From Absicoccus porci (GTDB lineage: Bacteria; Bacillota_I; Bacilli_A; Erysipelotrichales; Erysipelotrichaceae), in the NCBI RefSeq assembly GCF_003725415.1, contig NZ_RJQC01000002.1:156681-220680 (forward strand): a stretch of DNA of 64,000 nt, written 5' to 3'. The position numbers and the translations under genes are program-made. Below, piece by piece: positions 26,969 through 36,146 of the stretch. Below the pieces are notes generated by a model. It saw only the letters and a list, made by a program, of their open reading frames with translations, ran no database searches and was not told the origin of the DNA. The number at the start of each line of letters is the position of its first letter. The stretch's first letter is position 1.

Positions 26969-29900
26969 TTATTTATCATCTGGATCCTGTATTTCTTTTC
27001 CACCTGATAAAATGAAATCAGTCAAAAATTCATTGACCCGATTATTTACACGAAACATCGGCAACTTTTTACCTTCAATTTTTGTAAAGTAATCTTGTGC
27101 CTTTTCTTTAATAACGGTATTTTTTAAGGCGTCAAAACGTCCATATTCATTAATTGTATCTTTTGTAACATTAGCATCCAATAATTTATAAACAAGATTT
27201 TCAGACACTCCAAAATACGTATGCAGTTGATGCACTTCTTCTTTTTTTGCATTGCTCTTATACATTAAAATGTATTCTTGAAATGGAACTCCGTTTTGTA
27301 AGATCACATCTCCGGTTTGCACATCATGTAAAAATAAGTTGGCATATTTTTGATCCTCTTGAGACAAAAACGCAAAAGATTTATGTAACTCTTCAAGTGT
27401 TTCTTCTAATTGTTCAGATGTCACACCTGGTTGATTTAATTGTTTTTTCCATTTTTCAAATCTTGAGTTCATATATTCATTATCAATAGTGCCTGTATTC
27501 AACTCTGTCAAATACGGATCGATTGTGAATGGAACATCTTCATTTTTTGATGAATTTGGTTTATTTCGTAATTCTTTATATCGCTGTAAAAGAATTTCAT
27601 ATTGATCTTTTGTCGGTAGTACCTCAATGGTTTCTGTGCCATCTTGCGCATCTATATATTCTCGTTTATCCCAACAAAATCCTTGAATTTCTGCAGCCTG
27701 GTAGAAAGTTGAAAATTCACGAAATAATTTCGCAAATTTAGCTTTTTCAATGGTTTGATCTGGTAAACGATCTAAACTTGGAATAGCAGCATTCTGAAAT
27801 ATTGAAATCATATCTCTAAATCTTTCGTTCATATGTTCGATATTTTCTGGTAAATGATCCGCAAACAAAGAAACAGGTCGATCTCCAGAATATAGTTTTA
27901 CTGCATTATCAATATTTTGTTTCATTGTGTGGGGCATCCGATAATAACGTATGGATCCAAATGGCTTTTCATTGATATTAAATAAGCGATTTGTTCTCGA
28001 AAAAGCTTGAATCAGATTTTGATAAACAAGTACTTTATCCATGTACAGGGTATTAATCCACTTTGAATCAAAACCTGTAAGCATTTGATTGACAACGATC
28101 AACAAATCCAATTGTTGTTCCGGTTTCAAACGCTCATAAGGTTTTTTGTGCGCTAATCGAGCGGAAACGTCCTTTTTAAATTTAGCATATCCGCCAATAT
28201 CAAAATTTTGATCATATAAATTGTTGTAGTCTTCCAACATTTCTTTCAAGCCATCTTCTTTTTCCAACGACTTATTTCCACCTTTATTATCAATGCTTGG
28301 ATCAAATAAGCCTGTGACCTTCAACTTGGGCATAGTATGTCGAAACTTCTTATAATACTGTATAGCTTCCGGAATACTACTTGTCGCGAATATCGCATGA
28401 AATTTATTATTTCGACTTTTTGTTAACCAATTCTCGGATATATCATCTACGATGGCCTGTTGATATGCGTCCGTTTGATATTGCTCTTTCGAACAATACT
28501 CTTCAATTCCTTTTTGATACGTTCCATCCTCTAGGGATTGTCCTACCATAGGAACTTCTTTCTCCGACATAAAATGATAATACTTCTTGCTCTTTGTCGG
28601 ATCAATTAATGCCTCTTCTACAGAGGATGCTTTGGCTTCATGCAAAGCAACCATTTGGCGTATATCCTTATCTTTGTATACCATCACCATGGTTGGATCA
28701 AACCCTAAAACATTACCATCACGAATACCATCAACAATACTATATCGATGTAACTCATCACCAAATACATCAGCTGTTGTACTCAATGCTTTTTCATTCT
28801 CATGGAAAACAGGTGTACCTGTAAATCCAAAAAACAAGGCATTTGGAAATGTCTTTTTAATGCTACTTAGCATTTCTCCAAACGTGGATCGATGACACTC
28901 GTCGATAATAAAGACCAATCGCTTCGATTGCATATCTTCTAAATCTTTTGATCGCATCTTACTCTCTGCATCTTCTTTGATATTGCTCATCTTTTGGATA
29001 GAAGAAACAATTAATGTGTCTTTCGGATTCTTACTCTTTAATTTTCCAATTAATGCGATTGTATCTTCAGTAGCTTGTACATCGTCAACATTATCGGCAA
29101 AAGCACGATATTCTTTTAAAGATTGGGTCCCCAATTCAATACGATCCATTAAAAAAACAACTTTATCTGCATCTTTTGAATTAGCTATTAATTGTGCTGA
29201 TTTGAATGACGTCATCGTTTTTCCAGAACCAGTCGTATGCCATACATAACCTCCCAACTGATTTCCTGCGGACCAATCATTTTTTGCGACACGATCCGAT
29301 ATCTTATTCGCCGCGTAATATTGATAACTTCGCATCACTTTTAAAATGCCATCCGAATCATCCGCAACCGTATAAAACCCAATTAATTGGTGCGCCATAG
29401 GAATTGAAAGTATTGTAGAAGCCACCTGTCTCCAATCATTGATTGGTTCATTATTAAAATCAGCCCAATGAAAATAAAAATCGGAATTAAATTTTCCATC
29501 TGGTCCTGGATTCGCGAAATACAATGTTTCTTCTGGATTCATAGCAATAAATACCTGCACTAATGAAAACAGTCCAGTAAATACGCCTTCATGTGCATAT
29601 TTTTCAATTTGATGACAAGCTTCTGAAACAGGAATATTTGATTTCTTCAATTCGATATGAAATACCGGCATTCCATTGATCAGTAACATCAAATCACCCC
29701 GTCGATCTTGTAGTACTTTATCATGCCGTGGAAATAATGGCTGCTCTACAATTTGATAACGGCTTTGTCCAGCCGCAATCTCCATCCGATCATATATTTT
29801 TAGACTCACTTCTTTTCCATAATGAAGGGTATCTTTTGGATTTTTTCGTGTAATTGCAACCGTTTTTCCATTAATAAAACCATTCAATTCTAGTGGAGTA

Positions 29901-30124
29901 CGAAGTGTAGTAATCTGCTCCAATAATTGGTCCATCTCTTCTTGTACAAGCGGTTGTTCATTCAGACGATCAATATCTCGATTATTTTCAAATAAAATAT
30001 TCGCCCAATTTTGAATTAAATCTTGCTCAGTTGGATGATGTAATACTTTCTGTTCCCATCCATTATGCTGTAACGCAGTAATAAGCGCTTTCTCAAAATC
30101 TGCTTCTTTATCAAATCCAATCAT
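26969..30124 (-). CDS. hsdR: type I restriction enzyme R subunit
   Basis: Translocase-nuclease of 1,051 residues. The nuclease motif is D...ELK near residues 144-160 (GDLMLLINGMP then IELKKS). Helicase motif I TTGSGKT is near 297-303, motif II is DECHRS and motif III is GFTGTP. A long C-terminal region for HsdM/HsdS contact follows. The ATG at 30124 follows TGGAG and overlaps the stop of the upstream recognition cassette as ATGA; a slightly longer frame starts at 30136. It has no frameshift, so restriction may be active. Confidence 0.96.
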   Translation of the reverse strand: MIGFDKEADFEKALITALQHNGWEQKVLHHPTEQDLIQNWANILFENNRDIDRLNEQPLVQEEMDQLLEQITTLRTPLELNGFINGKTVAITRKNPKDTLHYGKEVSLKIYDRMEIAAGQSRYQIVEQPLFPRHDKVLQDRRGDLMLLINGMPVFHIELKKSNIPVSEACHQIEKYAHEGVFTGLFSLVQVFIAMNPEETLYFANPGPDGKFNSDFYFHWADFNNEPINDWRQVASTILSIPMAHQLIGFYTVADDSDGILKVMRSYQYYAANKISDRVAKNDWSAGNQLGGYVWHTTGSGKTMTSFKSAQLIANSKDADKVVFLMDRIELGTQSLKEYRAFADNVDDVQATEDTIALIGKLKSKNPKDTLIVSSIQKMSNIKEDAESKMRSKDLEDMQSKRLVFIIDECHRSTFGEMLSSIKKTFPNALFFGFTGTPVFHENEKALSTTADVFGDELHRYSIVDGIRDGNVLGFDPTMVMVYKDKDIRQMVALHEAKASSVEEALIDPTKSKKYYHFMSEKEVPMVGQSLEDGTYQKGIEEYCSKEQYQTDAYQQAIVDDISENWLTKSRNNKFHAIFATSSIPEAIQYYKKFRHTMPKLKVTGLFDPSIDNKGGNKSLEKEDGLKEMLEDYNNLYDQNFDIGGYAKFKKDVSARLAHKKPYERLKPEQQLDLLIVVNQMLTGFDSKWINTLYMDKVLVYQNLIQAFSRTNRLFNINEKPFGSIRYYRMPHTMKQNIDNAVKLYSGDRPVSLFADHLPENIEHMNERFRDMISIFQNAAIPSLDRLPDQTIEKAKFAKLFREFSTFYQAAEIQGFCWDKREYIDAQDGTETIEVLPTKDQYEILLQRYKELRNKPNSSKNEDVPFTIDPYLTELNTGTIDNEYMNSRFEKWKKQLNQPGVTSEQLEETLEELHKSFAFLSQEDQKYANLFLHDVQTGDVILQNGVPFQEYILMYKSNAKKEEVHQLHTYFGVSENLVYKLLDANVTKDTINEYGRFDALKNTVIKEKAQDYFTKIEGKKLPMFRVNNRVNEFLTDFILSGGKEIQDPDDK

Positions 30125-30164
30125 ATAATTCTCCATAATATTATTCTTTTTTGTACTTTTATCG

Positions 30165-30187
30165 CACGCTGATGAAGGGTGATAAGG
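30165..30187 (-). repeat. hsdS repeat B, copy 1
   Basis: 23-bp block encoding the LITLHQR end of a recognition domain (core GATGAAGGGTGATAAGG). Identical copies lie at 30721-30743, 31379-31401 and 31961-31983, all in the same orientation. Confidence 0.9.
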
Positions 30188-30669
30188 CTGTCTAGGGTTC
30201 TGAAATAATAGCCAATCGTATCTTGTTCCTCTTCTTCAGATGGAACCATTATTAATTGCTCATCTAAATCATTTTTATTAAGGTTTCCAATTGCTCCATT
30301 TCCGCCAGCAACAAAAAAATTGATAAATTTCTGATACCATGAAGAGCTCATTAACGCATTTGCAAAGTAGGGATTTCGAGCAGACCCTGCCAGCATAAAA
30401 CCTCCATGCACTGCTGTATTATCAGGTATTCCATCGATAATTGCGTGCTTACCGACTAAACGTGAAGAACCGTTAGCGGATGTAATAAGGATATCCCCAT
30501 TACAAACCGTTGGAATATTGACAGCGGTTGCTCCAACAAATACATCGTCATCATTAATAGAAAACCGATCTTCATCAATATTCGATGACCTCAAAACACG
30601 GACTCCATTATCTCGAATATCATTTGGTGAATAAGTTAGTCCGCGCCGTGTCACTACCAACTCAGAGAA

Positions 30670-30684
30670 CTTACGCTGTTCCCA
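30670..30684 (-). repeat. hsdS repeat A, copy 1
   Basis: 15-bp core CTTACGCTGTTCCCA, encoding the WEQRK entry motif of recognition domains. Copies at 31166-31180, 31842-31856 and 32445-32459; three of the four copies share a longer match extending to CAGAGAA. Confidence 0.9.
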
Positions 30685-30720
30685 AGTAATAAATTAAACA
30701 TTTTAATATCAGTTTATAAT

Positions 30721-30743
30721 CACGCTGATGAAGGGTGATAAGG
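30721..30743 (-). repeat. hsdS repeat B, copy 2
   Basis: Same 23-bp LITLHQR-coding block as copy 1; it ends TRD3. Confidence 0.9.
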
Positions 30744-31165
30744 TAGTCAAGGCGTGTCATGCATCGTCCGATGGCAATTTGTTCCGGCAAGCTCGGCATC
30801 ACAAGTTCTATGCTCATCATAACTTCCGCATTCAGTTTTGACCGGCCACCGCCAACAAGAAGTGCTTCAATATCTGCCTGGCTGATTGAATAAGCAAGGA
30901 ACTTATTATCAGCCATTTCTGGCTTTGATTGCAGCACATGGGCATGATTATTGACCCAAATGCGACCATTAACACACTTTACGGGATAGTTTTTCAAATC
31001 ATTTGCACCGTCCTCTGCGACGAGAACAAATTCCCCTTCATGCGTAAAACCATCAACGTAGTCTTGAATACCATTAGCTCCATAGTATGGTGTCACTCCC
31101 GGAATGCGAAGATTTGCAGCCACAGGTATTCGCAAATTATCATATCGATTCGCTATATCAGAAAC

Positions 31166-31180
31166 CTTACGCTGTTCCCA
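31166..31180 (-). repeat. hsdS repeat A, copy 2
   Basis: 15-bp core identical to copy 1; the flanking bases differ on the outer side (ACC instead of AAC), making this the most diverged copy. It opens TRD3. Confidence 0.85.
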
Positions 31181-31322
31181 GGAAAAATAACTAATGATTA
31201 AGTCAAATCAAGAAATATTTTCTAAATTTATCAATAAATCACTTCTACTTGGGTAAAGTAGTAGTTTTTTCTCCTTTTTATAAATTATTGACATCCAATA
31301 ATTAAATATGTACCCGGATAAT

Positions 31323-32510
31323 CTATACAAACATCTTTTCTAACATAGATTTTTTTAATTTCGCTAATTTATCGACTTCACGCTGATGAAGGGTGATAAG
31401 GTGGTCGAGTTCAGAGAAATACTGACCAATTTTCCTCTCTTCCTCTATTTCTGCTGGTACCATAAACTCAGTATTTGATAAAAGATTCCAATCCGCACGA
31501 GGCATTTTTGACCCCGATGACTGGTTTGCAATGTCGTCAAATTTTTCTGTTTGAATCAGTCGAAAAAGGAAACTCTTATCAACATTAACAGGCTTCAAAA
31601 CCCACCAATCACCTACTGCAACACCCCTAAAATCGGGGCTTAACCAGTTGTGTAGATAGGGCCGGAGCTTTCCATATAGAACTTGACTTCCGTCAAAAAT
31701 GATACCTGTTTTTTGAGTTTCTTTGAGCCTGACATCCTTATTTAAAATGCCAAACTCTGATACAACGTCTTCATATTCTACGCTCGGAAAATCTGTCGAT
31801 GATTTCCTAGCAGCGGACTCTCTCTGCGCTGTTTCAGAGAACTTACGCTGTTCCCAGGAATCAGTAAAACAAGAAAATCTTATTTCTGGATATTTTTCTC
31901 CATTTTTTGGAAACATTTTTTCTAGCATTGATTTTTTAAAGCAAAGTAACTTTTCACACTCACGCTGATGAAGGGTGATAAGGTCATCCAATTTATCCAG
32001 GTAAGCTCCAATTTTATGTTGTTCGGTAAGATTTGGCAGTGCAATAGTTCCCATACAAAGCTTATCGTAATAGAAGTACAGGCGAACACCACCCTCCTGT
32101 AATTGAATAATCAATTTTTGAAAATTAGCAGATTTGAACCAATGCCAAAGGAAACGATCATCTACCTCTTTTGTAGTTTTGAAAACCTCGTAAAGTGAAC
32201 TTACTATCACGTTTTTCGAAGTATTCTGATAGCCAATGGAACCAACATTAATTCTTGCTGGATTATAAGCAAATGACTGCGGAGAAACGATGTAATACAT
32301 TCGTTTATCGGCATCACGCATTGTTCCACCATTCTCAAATTTGTCATTCTGAGGAACAAATCCATTTTCATTTGTAATTGAAAAACTCTCATAAGGAAAG
32401 TTATCACGGTTCTTTTCACCTGACGGAAATGTGATATCAGAGAACTTACGCTGTTCCCAGGAATCATTGAATCCTTTAAAGCGAATTCTTGGTTTTTTGG
32501 TATCTTTCAT
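31323..32510 (-). CDS. hsdS: type I restriction specificity subunit HsdS
   Basis: Intact DNA-recognition subunit of 395 residues with two half-site domains. TRD1 runs from SWEQRKF (17-23) to LITLHQR (177-183). A conserved helical spacer with KKSMLEKMF follows. TRD2 runs from SWEQRKF (218-224) to a second LITLHQR and terminal KKSMLEKMFV. The start ATG overlaps the hsdM stop by one base (TAATG). It sets the methylation target together with HsdM. Repeats A and B mark both domain ends, so either half could be exchanged. Confidence 0.96.
   Translation of the reverse strand: MKDTKKPRIRFKGFNDSWEQRKFSDITFPSGEKNRDNFPYESFSITNENGFVPQNDKFENGGTMRDADKRMYYIVSPQSFAYNPARINVGSIGYQNTSKNVIVSSLYEVFKTTKEVDDRFLWHWFKSANFQKLIIQLQEGGVRLYFYYDKLCMGTIALPNLTEQHKIGAYLDKLDDLITLHQRECEKLLCFKKSMLEKMFPKNGEKYPEIRFSCFTDSWEQRKFSETAQRESAARKSSTDFPSVEYEDVVSEFGILNKDVRLKETQKTGIIFDGSQVLYGKLRPYLHNWLSPDFRGVAVGDWWVLKPVNVDKSFLFRLIQTEKFDDIANQSSGSKMPRADWNLLSNTEFMVPAEIEEERKIGQYFSELDHLITLHQREVDKLAKLKKSMLEKMFV
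31379..31401 (-). repeat. hsdS repeat B, copy 3
   Basis: 23-bp LITLHQR-coding block at the end of TRD2 of the intact hsdS. Confidence 0.9.
31842..31856 (-). repeat. hsdS repeat A, copy 3
   Basis: 15-bp core at the start of TRD2. The longer match 31835-31860 is identical to copy 4 at 32438-32463. Confidence 0.9.
31961..31983 (-). repeat. hsdS repeat B, copy 4
   Basis: 23-bp LITLHQR-coding block at the end of TRD1 of the intact hsdS. Confidence 0.9.
32445..32459 (-). repeat. hsdS repeat A, copy 4
   Basis: 15-bp core at the start of TRD1, within a 26-bp identity (32438-32463) to copy 3. Confidence 0.9.
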
Positions 32511-35089
32511 TAGAAATCACCTCTTAAGAGCTTACGAAATTCATTGATTCCTGCCATATCTTCTTCTGATCCTTGTAGTTCAGACATCATTTGCGATAGC
32601 TGCTTTTCTGTTTCACGTATTTCTTTTTCAATGTCTTCAAATGTATCATTGTATTTTTTTTGTAATGATTCAATTGCTTTTTGTAACGTATCAATTTGTC
32701 GATTTGGTAATGCTTCAATTCCTTCAATAATTGGTTGGATCCACTTAGCTTGCAAAAGTGATATTAATTGGTCATCGGATAAATTTTCTATCGTTTCTTT
32801 TGTTTTTAAATGTAAAGCATTTGTATCATTTTTTATTTCTTTTTTTAATTGTTTTTCTTTTATATTCAATGCATTAACTTGTTGAAGTTGTTGAATCAAG
32901 TTATTGTATTCACTGTCGTCTTCTTTTTTAAGCATTTTTATAGTGGATTGCACATTCTTTAAAACAAAGGCATCATTTTCTTCTGTTAATGCATTAGAGA
33001 TTACTTCTTTATCATCTTCAGAAAAGCTTTCAAGAATTCCATCATATACAGATGGTATTTCATTTAATTCTTGTTGTTTCTGTTGTATTTGATTTAAATC
33101 TTCCTTTAACAATTCTTCTTGGACTAGTGCAAATGGTAATATATGGCCTTTCCATCCTTCTTGTACTTCATGATCTTTGTTGTTTTTCTTTTTAATGACC
33201 ATGTTTGGATCCACTTGTCGAATGGCTTTGATCCCTTCAGTCTGAATGGATTCCAAATCTCCAGATATCGAAGTAAATGTAGTATAGAAAATTTCATACG
33301 CTTCATATTTATCAATCAATGGAACGGAATCTAGTTTTTCAAATAGGTTTTGTGTAATTTCATCTTCGGTTTTTACTATTGACAATGTTTGTGCTTGATC
33401 AATCAGTTTTTCAGATAATTCTTTGGGAAAGTCTTTAAAAATAGTGTTGTATTCTTTCAAATATTTTTGAACATCTGTATTTGAAAAGATAGTTGATTTC
33501 AAATCGTCTACTTTTATATGAGAACATTTACCATCTGTTGTAAAAAGATCTTGCTTTAAACTAGGAAATACATTCCAATAAGAAGACAATGCATTGAGTT
33601 CTTCTTCAGGAATACCGCCAAACATTGATGCATAAACATCCCAACTTTCCGTTGGCTCCGATGAGTCCACATATCGTGGAATGTTTAGGTTATATTCATT
33701 TTTACGAATCTCTTCTTTACTAACTCTTCTAGCATATTTTGGTACATCTACACGTTTAATGACTGTATCAACAATTTTACGAATGTCACAAGCACGTAAT
33801 TTATTGTTTTTACCTTCTTTGATAAATCCCTTGGATGCATCAATAATCAAAGTATCTGTATTTTCGCGTTTTTGGCGCAGAACCATAATAATTGTAGGAA
33901 TTCCTGTGCCATAAAAAATATTAGCAGGTAATCCAATGATGGCATCTATATGATTCTTTTCAATTAAATTTCTTCGAATTCTTTCTTCTTCACCACCACG
34001 GAACAATACACCATGAGGTAAAACAATGGTCATGATACCATCTGGCCTTAAGTGATAAAGATCATGCAAAAGGAATGCATAATCTGCTTTCGATTTAGGT
34101 GCAACTCCATAATTAGAATATCGTGGATCATTTTCTTTACCTTCTGGATCCCACCTTTGACTATAAGGAGGATTACTAACAACCGCATCTGCATAGATTG
34201 GATCGTACGTTCCAATTGGATCACTTTCATCAAAATAAGGCCAATCATCTGCTAGCGTATCGCCATTTCGAGTCACAATATTATCTGGGAGAATTCCTCG
34301 CATGACCAAATTCATTCGTGTCAAGTTATATGTGTTGGATTTTAACTCTTGTGCATAATAACGAATACGGTTTGGATCATCCATATACTTTGCGATGGAA
34401 TGTCCAATATTGATCAACAAACTACCTGAACCGGACGTAGGATCATAAATCTTGATTTCTGAATGTCCCTTTAAATGCTCTGCAATGATTTCAGACATTA
34501 AGACAGATACTTCATGTGGCGTATAAAACTCACCTGCTTTTTTACCCGCATTTGTCGCAAACTTGTCAATCAAATACTCATAGATATAGCCAAGTACATC
34601 ATAGTCTTGTTTCCCATCCATCGGTATTTCATCAATTAGTTGAATTAAATCACTGACTGCTTTTGTTTGTGTTTTAACATTTTCTCCTAGTTTACTTAAT
34701 CCTGTTTCCAATGTATTAAAAATCTTTTCAAATACACGTTTATGAGACGGTGAAATCAAACGGTTGAAAGAAGATAATGCTGTTCGAACATTATCCACAC
34801 TAAAATCAGATTTCATATTGATCCATGTCGAAAATAGATCTTTATAAGCGATAAAATATCCCAAGCTCTGTTGGATATTTTGAACCGATTCCTCATCTTC
34901 CTCATTTACATAATTTTTAATATCATCATCTGTATAGTCATTCGCATGTAACCATCTAACTTCTTTATCTGAAAGATATTTATAAAAAATGAATCCCAAA
35001 ATATAATCCTTGTATTCATTGGCTTCTATTTTTGAACGCATTCGATTGGCCGATTCCCAAATTTTTGATGCCAGTTGTTGTTTATTCAT
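32510..35089 (-). CDS. hsdM: type I restriction methyltransferase HsdM with long C-terminal extension
   Basis: Adenine-N6 methyltransferase of 859 residues. The N-terminal helical domain (1-150) is followed by AdoMet motif I DPTSGSGSLL (216-225) and catalytic NPPY (306-309). A region from about residue 520 to the end is extra compared with the usual 500-550-residue HsdM; it is Glu/Lys/Gln-rich and looks coiled-coil near 650-850. First gene of the operon hsdM-hsdS-(cassettes)-hsdR-recombinase. The frame is intact. Confidence 0.96.
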   Translation of the reverse strand: MNKQQLASKIWESANRMRSKIEANEYKDYILGFIFYKYLSDKEVRWLHANDYTDDDIKNYVNEEDEESVQNIQQSLGYFIAYKDLFSTWINMKSDFSVDNVRTALSSFNRLISPSHKRVFEKIFNTLETGLSKLGENVKTQTKAVSDLIQLIDEIPMDGKQDYDVLGYIYEYLIDKFATNAGKKAGEFYTPHEVSVLMSEIIAEHLKGHSEIKIYDPTSGSGSLLINIGHSIAKYMDDPNRIRYYAQELKSNTYNLTRMNLVMRGILPDNIVTRNGDTLADDWPYFDESDPIGTYDPIYADAVVSNPPYSQRWDPEGKENDPRYSNYGVAPKSKADYAFLLHDLYHLRPDGIMTIVLPHGVLFRGGEEERIRRNLIEKNHIDAIIGLPANIFYGTGIPTIIMVLRQKRENTDTLIIDASKGFIKEGKNNKLRACDIRKIVDTVIKRVDVPKYARRVSKEEIRKNEYNLNIPRYVDSSEPTESWDVYASMFGGIPEEELNALSSYWNVFPSLKQDLFTTDGKCSHIKVDDLKSTIFSNTDVQKYLKEYNTIFKDFPKELSEKLIDQAQTLSIVKTEDEITQNLFEKLDSVPLIDKYEAYEIFYTTFTSISGDLESIQTEGIKAIRQVDPNMVIKKKNNKDHEVQEGWKGHILPFALVQEELLKEDLNQIQQKQQELNEIPSVYDGILESFSEDDKEVISNALTEENDAFVLKNVQSTIKMLKKEDDSEYNNLIQQLQQVNALNIKEKQLKKEIKNDTNALHLKTKETIENLSDDQLISLLQAKWIQPIIEGIEALPNRQIDTLQKAIESLQKKYNDTFEDIEKEIRETEKQLSQMMSELQGSEEDMAGINEFRKLLRGDF

Positions 35090-35198
35090 TCCTCAAACTC
35101 CTCATATCTTATAAAAAAATACACTTATACGCCTATTATAAACAATAATCGATATATTTTGTGACATATATTTCATGAAACCATGTTAGAAAAAACAC

Positions 35199-36062
35199 CT
35201 ACTTTTTCAAGTAGATGTCTTGTGTACAATGGATATATTGTTCATTGGCTTTCAACAATTTCTTGTAATAGGAATCATAGCTCCTACTGAACTTTCTTAT
35301 GAGCGGGATCGCGATTTCATAATACTTATTTTGTTCCATATATTCTTGTAGTTGATCTTGAATGGATTTCATTGGACTCTTTTGATACTCTTCACTGTTT
35401 TTATAGGATTCATATTGTGAAACACATTCTTTATTTGCTTGGAGCCATGTTTCCACATTTTCAATGGCCTCCTGTTTGGTTTGATGGATGGCTTTCAAAG
35501 CCTTCCTATCAAAACAGGAACTGATCTGCTCAATATAAACCTTTTCTTCTTGGCTTAACACAAAAGATGGGAGGTTATCCAGATATTCGATAAATTGTTG
35601 AAAGGCTTCTTTTCCCTCTTCATCTAAAGGCTCATCAAAAAAAGGTTGGTAGGATGCAAACAACAAATCGCCAAAATATCCAGGAAAAGCTCTTTTCAAT
35701 CGGACATAAATCGATTCTTCGGCTTCCAATCTATTTATTTTTTCATTGATCCTATTTTGGCTTTCACCATGCAGCATCAATACTAGGATCTCCTTTCTTT
35801 TTTCTTCCCTATCCAATTGATGCTCTTTTTCTCTAAGCAAAGAAGTTAACGATTCATTATTGGATAGATATTGTTTCATATCGGATATGGATATGCCTAA
35901 TTTTCGAAAGATTGAAATTTGGCTAAGAATGGCAACATCCTTTTCACTATAGTCTCGATAGCCATTTTCTAATTTTGTAGGATGAATCAAACCTTTTTCT
36001 TCATAATATGTGATAGCTTTGCGAGTTAATCCGATTTTCTTTTGCACTTCATTTCGAAACAT
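35199..36062 (-). CDS. MerR family transcriptional regulator
   Basis: 287 residues. The N-terminal MerR winged helix (about 1-75) shows KIGLTRKAITYYEEKGLI and YRDYSEKDVAIL, then a long coiled coil with a QLDREEKRKE segment, then a C-terminal helical domain of about 150 residues with no metal-binding Cys pattern. It resembles drug-sensing MerR proteins. The start ATG at 36062 follows GAGGAAG. No efflux gene is adjacent; it lies upstream of hsdM on the same strand with 109 bp between. Confidence 0.85.
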   Translation of the reverse strand: MFRNEVQKKIGLTRKAITYYEEKGLIHPTKLENGYRDYSEKDVAILSQISIFRKLGISISDMKQYLSNNESLTSLLREKEHQLDREEKRKEILVLMLHGESQNRINEKINRLEAEESIYVRLKRAFPGYFGDLLFASYQPFFDEPLDEEGKEAFQQFIEYLDNLPSFVLSQEEKVYIEQISSCFDRKALKAIHQTKQEAIENVETWLQANKECVSQYESYKNSEEYQKSPMKSIQDQLQEYMEQNKYYEIAIPLIRKFSRSYDSYYKKLLKANEQYIHCTQDIYLKK

Positions 36063-36146
36063 GATCAATCACTTCCTCTAATGCAAAGATAGCATTGTCC
36101 CCAATGGGCAGGTCAAGATCTAAAATTTCTTATTCATTTTTGTATT

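Larger units (their letters stand above)
30121..30693 (-). pseudogene. start-less hsdS target-recognition cassette (TRD4)
   Basis: Open from 30693 to a TGA at 30121 with no ATG before the recognition region. It begins with WEQRKFSE, the shared TRD entry motif, contains about 170 residues of recognition domain and ends with LDSLITLHQR and a short basic tail. Its stop overlaps the hsdR start by 4 bases, as expected for the end of an original hsdS. It cannot be expressed as a full HsdS in the present arrangement; a TTG or GTG near 30660 could start only a headless fragment. Confidence 0.85.
30671..31207 (-). pseudogene. start-less hsdS target-recognition cassette (TRD3)
   Basis: The frame is open from 31207 to a TAA at 30671. 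It reads FSWEQRKVSDIA, then a recognition domain, then LDYLITLHQR, but has no ATG, GTG or TTG before the domain. After LITLHQR only about 40 bp separate it from the WEQRKF block of TRD4, against about 105 bp in the intact hsdS, and the two are in different frames. So the original second hsdS lost its start and part of its central spacer. It may act as a silent donor cassette. Confidence 0.85.

Noticed and set aside
30165..32459. CRISPR array suggested by regularly recurring short repeats
   Set aside because: The repeats are coding parts of HsdS recognition domains, spaced by about 500-600 bp of protein-coding DNA, with no cas genes.
30121..32510. Invertible shufflon with inverted repeats
   Set aside because: I looked for plus-strand (inverted) copies of the A and B blocks between 26 and 36 kb and saw none; all copies are direct repeats, so simple inversion is not supported by this sequence.
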